Source: Prevotella sp. (GTDB lineage Bacteria; Bacteroidota; Bacteroidia; Bacteroidales; Bacteroidaceae). From it: a DNA stretch of 60,047 nucleotides. Position 1 is the stretch's first letter; each line of letters starts with the position of its first letter. Under the pieces are notes generated by a model. It was given only the letters and a program-made list of their open reading frames with translations, was not told the origin of the DNA and ran no database searches. Below are positions 42,428 to 50,712 of this stretch, piece by piece. The DNA is taken from positions 1-60,047 of the forward strand of contig JAFZCU010000171.1 in NCBI GenBank assembly GCA_017556145.1, in the 5' to 3' direction. The position numbers and the translations under genes are program-made.

Positions 42428-42466
42428 AAAAAACCGGGCAGGAAATGATTCCTGCCCGGTTTTTGT
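42428..42466 (+). terminator. Strong intrinsic terminator of the small transcription unit
   Basis: AAAACCGGGCAGGAA pairs fully with TTCCTGCCCGGTTTT around a four-base loop and is followed by TGTTTT. The stem is 15 bp. Confidence 0.92.
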
Positions 42467-42488
42467 TTTATCCTTTCCCAGTTCAGGA

Positions 42489-42502
42489 CGTAAACGTTTA
42501 CG
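42489..42502. promoter_or_regulatory. CGTAAACGTTTACG palindromic box, pectinesterase gene
   Basis: This is a perfect 14-bp palindrome centred 55 bp before the -7 box at 42547, and the most symmetric of the AAACGTTT-type boxes. It resembles the operator style of LacI-family regulators. Confidence 0.7.
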
Positions 42503-42546
42503 AATTTTTTATGCCTCAAAAAAACTCCTAATATAATAATAATGTG

Positions 42547-42554
42547 TATCTTTG
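42547..42554 (+). promoter_or_regulatory. -7 element of the pectinesterase gene
   Basis: TATCTTTG followed by CAA lies 48 bases before the ATG. The -33 region (AACT) does not match, consistent with activator dependence. Confidence 0.75.
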
Positions 42555-42601
42555 CAATCAGGAAACGATTATAGTCAAATATTAACTCTAAACAAAAAGT
42601 T

Positions 42602-45600
42602 ATGCTAACACAACAGATGAAGCAAATGCTCGTGGTATTCCTGGCCATGCTGGGAATGACACAAAGTGTTGCGGCTGCTGACTTCAAGGACTTCAGCGTG
42701 ATCGTTAACAATCAGGACGGGACATTGCTGACTGCCGAGGAGCAGAGCCAAGGCACAGCCGTGGCGTTTGGTGTGGCAGTGGCTGCTGACGGTAAAGTGA
42801 ACCGTGTAGCAGCCGACGATGCCAATGCCGTAGCCACCGTAAGCGGCAAGTATCACAGCGAACATGGTTGCACAGCCCTGAAAGTTGTGGTACCCAATGT
42901 GACCAACGTGAAAATCACTGTGGGACAGTGTACCTACAGCGGCAAGACCATCACCGTGACCGATGCCCAGGGCAACGAGGTGACATCGAAAACCCCGTCA
43001 AGTCCCGGCTGTTGGAAGAACGACCGCAACAACGTGGACCTACTCTACTACACTGGCGAGGCCACCACGCTCACCATCACAGGTATGGACTATTGTCCCT
43101 ACGTGGCTGTAAGTGCCCTGACTGAGGACGAGATTGCCCAGTTGAACACCGAGTTTACGTTGACCTATTTCGACATTGATGGTACCACCTCGATTGGTAT
43201 TCAGAAAGTGAAAGGTCAGACGGCCATCGGCGAATTTGCCTTTGGCGAGAATGATATTACCAAGCTCCTTGGTGTCGTATTCCGTGGCTGGTTCAATGCC
43301 CCCAAGGGTGGCAAAAAGGTCAAGGTGACCGACAAGGTGGAGGGCGATATGTCGCTCTATGCTGTTGTGACCCCCATGGAGACTGCCATCGCAGGAACAG
43401 CCTACGCTTATGACCTGACCACCGATGCTTTCGATCCCGCTGACCATGAGTGCATCGAGATTGCAGATGGCGGTTACTATTACAACACCCATGGCTGGAC
43501 CTTCGGCCCCGGCCAGACCATCAAGCTCCTGGTGGCTGGTGATGCCACGATTACCGTCGGCGGTTGCGCCTACTCAAGTGGCGAAGCCATCACCATCACT
43601 GATGCAGAGGGTAAGACCGTAGGTACTGTGAGCGGTAAGAACGACTCTGATGGTGGTCAGAACACCTTCGAGTATGAAGGACCTGCCACTGTACTGACAC
43701 TCACCTTCGGCGGTCGCGACTATATCCACAGCGTGGCTATCGTCAACCACGGCAAGAGTGAGGGTGACGACCATGAACTAGCCACCCTCGACAATGAGCC
43801 CGTGACAGCCAACTTCGCTTTTGGTGCCGGTGTTTATGGCCAACAGGCAGAGTTCGGCGATGCAACCAAGTACTTCGTGACCAGCAAGGTGACCTATGGC
43901 AGCAACCTCTTTATTAAGGATGCCAATATGAACCAGACCCGCTTCGAGCCTCTGACCCAGCAGAACGAGGGCGAAAGCGGCACTGCGGCTGATGAGTCGA
44001 ATGCCATCAAATTCCTCATCCAGCCTAATTTCGGACTGACTTTCACCCCAAAGAAAGTGTCATTGAAGACCACCCGTTTCGGTACAGATAATGGTTTGCT
44101 CGACTTCTCATGGATGAACCCCGACAAGAGCACTGTCTCACTAGCCGTCGGCGTGAAGCCCAAACGTAACAACGACAGCCCCAACTATACGGAAGTCTCT
44201 TATGACATTACCGGTGCTACGCCAGCTGAGGGCACCTGCGGACTGGTAGTCAACCTCTACCACCTGCAGAGCGGTAAGCAGATTGGATTCGGTGAAATCG
44301 TCATCGAAGGAACGCTCAGCGGACAGGAGAAGGAAGTACCTGTGCTGGCTACAGTGACCATTAACGGCACTGAGTTCACCGCAGAGAAGGTATTCGGCGA
44401 TGCCTACGAGGCAGAGATGGAACTCTCGAAGAAGGTGGATATGGTCAGTGAGACCAACCCCATCGAGGCAACAGCCAAGAAGGGTGAAGTTGGTATCATC
44501 GGCTATGTGGGCGATGAGACAAAGTGCGTGGTGACCATCCCGATGACACAGGGAGAAACCACCGTCAACTATGTACTGACCCTGGTACAGAAGCCCGACT
44601 TCAAACTGACCTATATCGACACCGACAAGAAGACCGTGCTCGGCGAGTTCAAGCGCGAAAAAGACGAGGCCATCGGTGAGTTTGACCTCGACTATGCAGA
44701 GGCTACTGCAGAGGAAGGCATGAAGGTACGCGGCTGGTTTATCAAGACCGCTGGTGGTGAGAAATATACTGCTGAAACCGTTGTCACCGGCAATATCAAC
44801 CTCTATGCCGTTGCCACAGAAATTGAAACCGTGAGCAACAGCAAGAAGTATATCTTCGACCTGACCGACAAACTCTTCGACGCTGCTGATCACGAAGCTT
44901 TCAATCCTTCTGGCAGTTTCTACTGGCATGACAACCAGCACGGTTGGGCCTTCAAGGCTGATGACAACAACAAGATTGACCTGTTGGTCGGTCCGAAGGC
45001 CACCATCTCACTCACTCTCTGCCGCTATGGTGCAGCAGATAATATTGACATCCTCGACGCTACCGGTAAGAAGATTGGCACCTTGCCTGGCATGAATAAA
45101 GAAGACGTAGATGGTGAGATTGTTGCCTTCAACTACGAGGGCGAGGGTGGTACCATCACTTTGAAACTGAACACCACCGGCGAAATGTATCTGCATGGTG
45201 TAAAAATTGTGAATACCGCCGAGACCAACTACGAGAGTCAGGGCCGTTGGTACTTTGTGAAGCCCGGTAGTGCAGAGAGTCTGCTCGACGTGCTGGACAT
45301 CGTCAACGGCACGAATGCTGCAAAGGATGCAGAGCGTTCATTTATCTATCTGCCCAACGGCACTTACGATTTGAACGAGACCGTGAAGACCCTTATCAGC
45401 GGACACAACATCTCGATTATCGGACAGTCGATGGACAAGACCATCATCGTGACTGCACCCGACAAGAGTATCGAGGGCCTCGGTAAGGCCGATATGTTCC
45501 AGGCCAGCGGTAGCAACCTCTACCTGCAAGACCTGACGCTGAAGAATGCACTCGACTATTACAATGCCGGTTCGGCCGGACGTGCAGCCGTGCTGCAGGA

Positions 45601-47023
45601 TAGCGGTAACCGCACCATCGGTAAGCGTGTGCGCATGCTCTCTTATCAGGACACCTACTATCCCTCGAACAGCAACCAGCAGGCCTATTGGGAGGACTGT
45701 GACATCCATGGCACGGTCGACTTCATCTGCGGTGGTGGTGACATCCGTTTCCAGAACACGACCATCTCCCTTGAGCCACGTGCACTCGACGGCAAGGGCG
45801 GTCGTACTGTTACGGCTCCGACCACTGTCACGAAGTTCGGCTACGTGTTCGACAACTGTAAGGTGGTTGACCTCGCAGAGGGTAAGGGTGACTGGAACTT
45901 TGGGCGTACATGGCAGAAGGAGCCTATCTGTATCTGGCTCAACACCACGCTCGACGAGAATGCCCAGAAGACACTTGTCAGCTCACGCTGGACCCAGAAG
46001 GGTATGAACAATACCGATCCGAAGATCTTCGGTGAGTATGGAACGAAGGACGTCAATGGTACCGATATCACCCCGAAAAGCAACAAGATCACTTCGTTTG
46101 GTGGAAGCTTCGAGACCATTCTCACAGCGGATCAGGCCGCTACCTATACCTATGACATGATGTTCAAGAACAATATCGAGAATCCATGGGATCCCGCATC
46201 TCTGACGGCTCAGATGGCTGCGCCTACGAATGTAAAACTCGCTGGCACAAAGCTGATTTGGAGTGCTGCTAAGGATGTGGAAACCTGGGTTATCTTTAAG
46301 AACGGTCAGATTTTCGGCATCGCCAACGCTCCGGAATTCACCGTCGATGATGCCAATGCTGTCTATGCGGTGCGCGCAGCCAATAAGATGGGAGGATTGA
46401 GCGAGGCCACCTCGACACCCGCCATCGCAGTCTTGGCCGACACGTACTATGGCACTTTCTATGATTCCGAGAACAGCTATGCTCTCCCGAAGGGACTGAA
46501 GGCTTACGTCGTAACATCAGGCACAGAAGACCAACTGACCTATGTTCAGCTGACCGATGCCATTCCAGCAGGAACAGCCGTACTGCTGAAGGGTGAGAAG
46601 AACCATGGTAAGAAGTATGAACTGACCGTAACAAAGGCAGAGCCTTACGTCGGTCATAACCTGTTGGTGGGTAGTGACGTAAACACCCTCACCTATTCGC
46701 TGATCAAGATGCCATGTCTGTTCTATAAGCTTGCTTACGGTCCCTCGAACACAAAGTATGCCCGTACTTTCGGTTGGTACTGGGGTGCCGAAGAGGGTGA
46801 AGCCTTTGAGATTGAAGGCCATCGTGCTTGGCTCGCCATCCCGAAGACGGTAACCAGTGCACGCTCATATCCCATCGACAATAACGATGGCGCAACAGGC
46901 ATTGAGCAGCCGACAGCCGACAACGACACGACGGACGAGATATACAATCTGAATGGTCAGCGCGTAGCCGCTCCGACCAAGGGTCTGTATATCAGAAATA
47001 ATAAAAAGGTAATCATTAAATAA
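42602..47023 (+). CDS. Multimodular secreted pectinesterase (CE8)
   Basis: The 1473-residue protein has a signal peptide ending near A-A-A-D. The N-terminal 870 residues contain three related beta-rich modules (about 60-170, 270-375, 755-870) with a recurring H-G-C/W...G...A/V-T-I/K-x-V-G-x-C-x-Y pattern. Two InlB/Listeria-Bacteroides-type repeats (about 185-260 and 665-745), each with R-G-W-F, alternate with them. The CE8 pectin methylesterase domain spans about 880-1215, with G-Q-S-M-D-K-T near 940, Y-Q-D-T-Y near 1017 and G-T-V-D-F-I-C-G near 1038. The C-terminus has a Y-N-L-N-G-Q-R-V tail. It would demethylate pectin so that the lyase and GH28 can act. Confidence 0.88.
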   Translation: MLTQQMKQMLVVFLAMLGMTQSVAAADFKDFSVIVNNQDGTLLTAEEQSQGTAVAFGVAVAADGKVNRVAADDANAVATVSGKYHSEHGCTALKVVVPNVTNVKITVGQCTYSGKTITVTDAQGNEVTSKTPSSPGCWKNDRNNVDLLYYTGEATTLTITGMDYCPYVAVSALTEDEIAQLNTEFTLTYFDIDGTTSIGIQKVKGQTAIGEFAFGENDITKLLGVVFRGWFNAPKGGKKVKVTDKVEGDMSLYAVVTPMETAIAGTAYAYDLTTDAFDPADHECIEIADGGYYYNTHGWTFGPGQTIKLLVAGDATITVGGCAYSSGEAITITDAEGKTVGTVSGKNDSDGGQNTFEYEGPATVLTLTFGGRDYIHSVAIVNHGKSEGDDHELATLDNEPVTANFAFGAGVYGQQAEFGDATKYFVTSKVTYGSNLFIKDANMNQTRFEPLTQQNEGESGTAADESNAIKFLIQPNFGLTFTPKKVSLKTTRFGTDNGLLDFSWMNPDKSTVSLAVGVKPKRNNDSPNYTEVSYDITGATPAEGTCGLVVNLYHLQSGKQIGFGEIVIEGTLSGQEKEVPVLATVTINGTEFTAEKVFGDAYEAEMELSKKVDMVSETNPIEATAKKGEVGIIGYVGDETKCVVTIPMTQGETTVNYVLTLVQKPDFKLTYIDTDKKTVLGEFKREKDEAIGEFDLDYAEATAEEGMKVRGWFIKTAGGEKYTAETVVTGNINLYAVATEIETVSNSKKYIFDLTDKLFDAADHEAFNPSGSFYWHDNQHGWAFKADDNNKIDLLVGPKATISLTLCRYGAADNIDILDATGKKIGTLPGMNKEDVDGEIVAFNYEGEGGTITLKLNTTGEMYLHGVKIVNTAETNYESQGRWYFVKPGSAESLLDVLDIVNGTNAAKDAERSFIYLPNGTYDLNETVKTLISGHNISIIGQSMDKTIIVTAPDKSIEGLGKADMFQASGSNLYLQDLTLKNALDYYNAGSAGRAAVLQDSGNRTIGKRVRMLSYQDTYYPSNSNQQAYWEDCDIHGTVDFICGGGDIRFQNTTISLEPRALDGKGGRTVTAPTTVTKFGYVFDNCKVVDLAEGKGDWNFGRTWQKEPICIWLNTTLDENAQKTLVSSRWTQKGMNNTDPKIFGEYGTKDVNGTDITPKSNKITSFGGSFETILTADQAATYTYDMMFKNNIENPWDPASLTAQMAAPTNVKLAGTKLIWSAAKDVETWVIFKNGQIFGIANAPEFTVDDANAVYAVRAANKMGGLSEATSTPAIAVLADTYYGTFYDSENSYALPKGLKAYVVTSGTEDQLTYVQLTDAIPAGTAVLLKGEKNHGKKYELTVTKAEPYVGHNLLVGSDVNTLTYSLIKMPCLFYKLAYGPSNTKYARTFGWYWGAEEGEAFEIEGHRAWLAIPKTVTSARSYPIDNNDGATGIEQPTADNDTTDEIYNLNGQRVAAPTKGLYIRNNKKVIIK

Positions 47024-47032
47024 TAAAAGCAT

Positions 47033-47182
47033 ATGAAGAAATTATTGATTTTGTTCTGCATGGCCCTTGCCACACAGGTATTCATGGCCTGTGCTGCGGA
47101 TGATAATCCCGTGGACATGACGAACACAGGCAATCCACAGGATGTGGTGACGGACCAGCCCGCCAATGCGCCACAGAAGTAA
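47033..47182 (+). CDS. Small lipoprotein, 49 residues
   Basis: An ATG at 47033, nine bases after the pectinesterase stop, opens a 49-residue frame. M-K-K-L-L-I-L-F-C-M-A-L-A-T-Q-V-F-M-A-C is a lipoprotein signal with the lipobox cysteine at position 20. The mature part is only 29 residues and acidic at first (A-A-D-D-N-P-V-D-M), then Pro/Asn/Gln-rich. The acidic residues after the cysteine fit the surface-export signal seen in Bacteroidota lipoproteins. It shares the pectinesterase transcript and is followed by a terminator. No function is known. Confidence 0.75.
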   Translation: MKKLLILFCMALATQVFMACAADDNPVDMTNTGNPQDVVTDQPANAPQK

Positions 47183-47210
47183 ATGGCTGCATCCTAAGGA
47201 TGATATAAAG

Positions 47211-47249
47211 ATAAGGTGTGTCTCTCTCGTGAGATGCACCTTATTTTTA
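47211..47249 (+). terminator. Intrinsic terminator after the small lipoprotein
   Basis: ATAAGGTG and CACCTTAT form the outer stem, TCTC and GAGA extend it, and TTTTTAT follows. It ends the pectinesterase transcript. Confidence 0.85.
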
Positions 47250-47271
47250 TTTGTAGAAAAGACACTTTTGA

Positions 47272-47282
47272 AAACGTTTACG
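47272..47282. promoter_or_regulatory. AAACGTTT box, SusC/SusD operon
   Basis: AAACGTTTACG has its core centred 56 bp before the -7 box at 47328. The right half extends to ACGTATAG. Confidence 0.65.
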
Positions 47283-47327
47283 TATAGTTTTTTATCATAA
47301 TTTATCGCTATTTCCAAATAATTTCAC

Positions 47328-47335
47328 TACTTTTG
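47328..47335 (+). promoter_or_regulatory. -7 element of the SusC/SusD operon
   Basis: TACTTTTG followed by CAA is 68 bases before the susC ATG. No TTTG lies at the -33 position. Confidence 0.78.
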
Positions 47336-47403
47336 CAACGTAAACCGCGCCTCGGGCGCTAACTATAACTGACATTTTGATTAATAACTAATAAAAACTA
47401 AGT

Positions 47404-50400
47404 ATGCAAAGTAAATTAAAAACTTTCCGCATGGCGTTGGTGTTGATGATGAGCCTGATTGTAGGCACCATCTCAGCTCAGACAGTCAATGGAAATGTCG
47501 TCGACGAAACGGGTGAACCGGTCATCGGCGCTACGGTATTGGAGAAAGGCACCAAGAATGCCGTTATCACGGACTTCGACGGAAACTTCTCCATCAAATT
47601 GCAGGGTGGTAAGGTCATTACCATCTCCTACATTGGTATGCAGCCACAGGATGTCAACGTGAGCGGCAAGACCAGTGTCAATGTAATTCTGAAAGAAGAT
47701 GCCAACACCCTGCAGGATGTGGTGGTCGTTGGTTACGGTACAATGAAGAAGACAGACCTCACGGGATCTGTATCATCCGTGAATACCGAGCAGTTGAACG
47801 CCAAGGGTGCACCTTCTGTGCTGGCCAACCTGCAGGGTAGCAATCCCGGTGTGAACATCACCCAGACCTCAGGTCGTGGCGGTGACTATAACATCGAGAT
47901 TCGCGGTCGTTCGTCAATCAGTTCCAAGACCACACCACTCTTTGTGGTCGATGGTGTAATGTGTAATGATATCGACTGGCTGAACCCGCAGGACATTGAG
48001 CGTATCGATGTTCTGAAGGATGCCTCCTCGACCGCTATCTACGGTAGCCGTGCCACGGCCGGTGTTGTGATGGTGACTACCAAGAGCGGTACCACCGTCA
48101 ACAATAAGGTCTCAAAGCCTACCATCAGCTACGACGGATACTACGGTTGGTCGAAGACTGCCCGTATGCCGGAATTCATGACTGGAGAACAGTTCTATAA
48201 CTACCGTTTCATGAAGTTCCTGACCTATGCTGGTAATGGTTCAACCGCCACTAGCGACGTTTCTTCACATCCTGTCTATCAGATTGGCGGTGCCGTATTG
48301 GAGCAGTGTCTGCTGCGCGAGGATGTCGGTTCTGGCAACTACGTCATGAAGGAAATGCTGGCCAATGGCAGTACGACCGACTGGCCCGACCTGGTAACCC
48401 AGAATGGTAGTCAGCAGAACCATTTCCTGGCCGTCAGCGGCGGTAGCGATGCCATCAACTACCATTTCGGTGTGGGTTACAATGGCCAGGAAGGTGTCTA
48501 CAAAGGCGATAAGTCGAACCGCATCAACTTCAAGGGAAGCGTGGATGCCAAGATCAACAAGGTAATTACAGCTGGCTTCAGTTTCAACGCAGCTAGAATC
48601 AAGAACGAATATGCCAACGACGTTGCCATCCAAAGTGCTTTCCGTATGAACCCCTATATGAAGCCTTACGATGCCAATGGCAATCTGAATGCAAAGCCGG
48701 GTAACTATCAGGCCTTGGGCACCTGCTCTTCGTATCAGTTCTCTGACGAGCCCAACCCGCTGCTCAAGATGATGAGTACGAATAAGGAGCGTGAGACCTG
48801 GCGCTTGCTGGGTAACGTCTACCTGAAATTCGACATCATCAAGGGTCTGGACTTCAAGACCACCTTCTCGCCCAACTATAACTACTACCGTCAGGGTTAC
48901 TTTGAGGGTTACAAGGACGAGAACGGCAACTTCTATGATTCTGGTTTGGAGCAAAATTCTGCTAATCTGACCAACAATCGCAGTTTCTCATGGACCTGGG
49001 ATAACATCATCAATTATAATACGACTATTGCCGAAGATCACAACCTCGGCGTTATGCTGCTCTTCTCACAAGAAGCAGGCAACACCGAAAACACCTATAT
49101 TGAAGGTAATGAAGTGATGGAGCTTACCGATTGGTGGAATATGGGCACAGCCCAGCGTTCTGACGGCACAACTGGTCTCTCGGATGCTTCAAAGACCAAC
49201 TACAACGAGTCGAGCATGACCTCATATGCTGCCCGTCTGAACTACGGTTATAAGGGTCGCTACCTGCTGACAGCCACCATCCGTCGTGATGGCAGTTCCA
49301 AGTTTACCAAGGATAACCGCTGGGGTACCTTCCCCTCTGCAGCTGCTGCCTGGCGCATCTCTGAGGAGCCATTCATGCAGAAATATGAGTGGTTGAGCAA
49401 CCTGAAGCTCCGTCTCGCTTACGGTGTAACTGGTAACAACACGGGTATTGGTTCTTACGACACTCAGCAGACGCTCTCCAGTCCAATTAGCTATCCGTTC
49501 GGTAGTTCCTATAACACTGGTTATTCGGCTTCAAAGATTGTGAACCAGGATCTGAAGTGGGAGACTTCTACGGAATATAACGCCGGCATTGACTTCGGTT
49601 TCTTTGGTGGTCGCATTAACGGTAGCGTTGATGTTTACCAGAAGACTTCTAAGGACCTGCTCTTCGAAGTACAGTTGCCACTTGTATCCGGCGGTGGCAA
49701 GATGGTGACCAATATCGGTTCTGTCCGCAACACAGGTGTTGAGGTGGCACTGACCACGGTCAACATTGATAATAAGGACTGGCGCTGGGAAACCACCTTC
49801 ACCTTCGCAGCCAATAAAAATAAGGTTCGCGAGATCAATGGTACGGGTGACCGCGTACTCGGTAGCGGTACAACAGACAACCTCTTCGTAGGCTATTCTG
49901 CCAATAACGTTTATGCTTATGAGTGGGGTGGCATCGTTACAGACCGCGACATGACAGTACCCGACAATGAAGCAGCCAAGAACGCCGGTCTGACACCGGG
50001 TTCTACGATGAAGGAATACGACTATTATTATAAGGTATATGGTCTGACTGAAGGTCAGCCCTGGATTGTCGACCAGAATGGTGACGGTAAGATTGATCCG
50101 GAAGACCGCACTATCAAGAGCATGGATCCGAAATGGACAGGCAGTTTCACCTCCAACCTCAGCTGGAAGAACTGGGACTTCTCGTTCTCACTCTATGCCA
50201 AGGTAGGTTATAAGATTTATTCAAGCTTCCTCACTAGCAACATCGGGGATTTATCCGACCGTGGCCGTCAGAAGTTGAATATGGACTGGTACATCCCCGC
50301 CGGCACGCTGATTGACTGCGACGGTGTGAACGCAGATGGCACCTATATCAACCCGAAATATCAGGAGACCACGCACTACGGTGACTATCCCTTCCCGAAC

Positions 50401-50691
50401 AACGGTGGTACCAGCGGCGGTGTTGGTCGTCAGTCAGGTGAATGGAACCAAGCCAAGGGTGTGCAAGATGCTTCTTTCCTGAAGGTGAAGAACATCACTC
50501 TGGGTTATACCTTCGACAAGAACTTCCTCAACAAGTTCGGTTGCAAGCACCTCCGTCTCTATGCAACGGTTACCAACCCATTCGTCTTCACCAGTTTCAA
50601 GGGTTTCGATCCTGAGTGGGCCAGCGCTGGTGTCAAGCAGGATGGTCCGAGCACTGTCAACTACCAGATTGGTGCAAGCATTAAGTTCTAA
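47404..50691 (+). CDS. SusC/RagA TonB-linked outer-membrane transporter
   Basis: The 1095-residue protein has a signal peptide ending I-S-A-Q near 26. A carboxypeptidase-regulatory-like domain (about 28-105; V-N-G-N-V-V-D-E-T-G-E-P-V-I-G-A-T) comes next, then a plug domain containing D-V-V-V-V-G-Y-G-T near 105-113 and the I-R-G-R-S-S-I segment. A long beta-barrel ends in aromatic-rich strands with terminal G-A-S-I-K-F. SusC proteins import oligosaccharides captured by SusD, powered by TonB. The setting predicts homogalacturonan or related pectin oligosaccharides. It is followed by susD after 21 bases. Confidence 0.96.
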   Translation: MQSKLKTFRMALVLMMSLIVGTISAQTVNGNVVDETGEPVIGATVLEKGTKNAVITDFDGNFSIKLQGGKVITISYIGMQPQDVNVSGKTSVNVILKEDANTLQDVVVVGYGTMKKTDLTGSVSSVNTEQLNAKGAPSVLANLQGSNPGVNITQTSGRGGDYNIEIRGRSSISSKTTPLFVVDGVMCNDIDWLNPQDIERIDVLKDASSTAIYGSRATAGVVMVTTKSGTTVNNKVSKPTISYDGYYGWSKTARMPEFMTGEQFYNYRFMKFLTYAGNGSTATSDVSSHPVYQIGGAVLEQCLLREDVGSGNYVMKEMLANGSTTDWPDLVTQNGSQQNHFLAVSGGSDAINYHFGVGYNGQEGVYKGDKSNRINFKGSVDAKINKVITAGFSFNAARIKNEYANDVAIQSAFRMNPYMKPYDANGNLNAKPGNYQALGTCSSYQFSDEPNPLLKMMSTNKERETWRLLGNVYLKFDIIKGLDFKTTFSPNYNYYRQGYFEGYKDENGNFYDSGLEQNSANLTNNRSFSWTWDNIINYNTTIAEDHNLGVMLLFSQEAGNTENTYIEGNEVMELTDWWNMGTAQRSDGTTGLSDASKTNYNESSMTSYAARLNYGYKGRYLLTATIRRDGSSKFTKDNRWGTFPSAAAAWRISEEPFMQKYEWLSNLKLRLAYGVTGNNTGIGSYDTQQTLSSPISYPFGSSYNTGYSASKIVNQDLKWETSTEYNAGIDFGFFGGRINGSVDVYQKTSKDLLFEVQLPLVSGGGKMVTNIGSVRNTGVEVALTTVNIDNKDWRWETTFTFAANKNKVREINGTGDRVLGSGTTDNLFVGYSANNVYAYEWGGIVTDRDMTVPDNEAAKNAGLTPGSTMKEYDYYYKVYGLTEGQPWIVDQNGDGKIDPEDRTIKSMDPKWTGSFTSNLSWKNWDFSFSLYAKVGYKIYSSFLTSNIGDLSDRGRQKLNMDWYIPAGTLIDCDGVNADGTYINPKYQETTHYGDYPFPNNGGTSGGVGRQSGEWNQAKGVQDASFLKVKNITLGYTFDKNFLNKFGCKHLRLYATVTNPFVFTSFKGFDPEWASAGVKQDGPSTVNYQIGASIKF

Positions 50692-50712
50692 ATCAGATAA
50701 TACATAGAAGAT

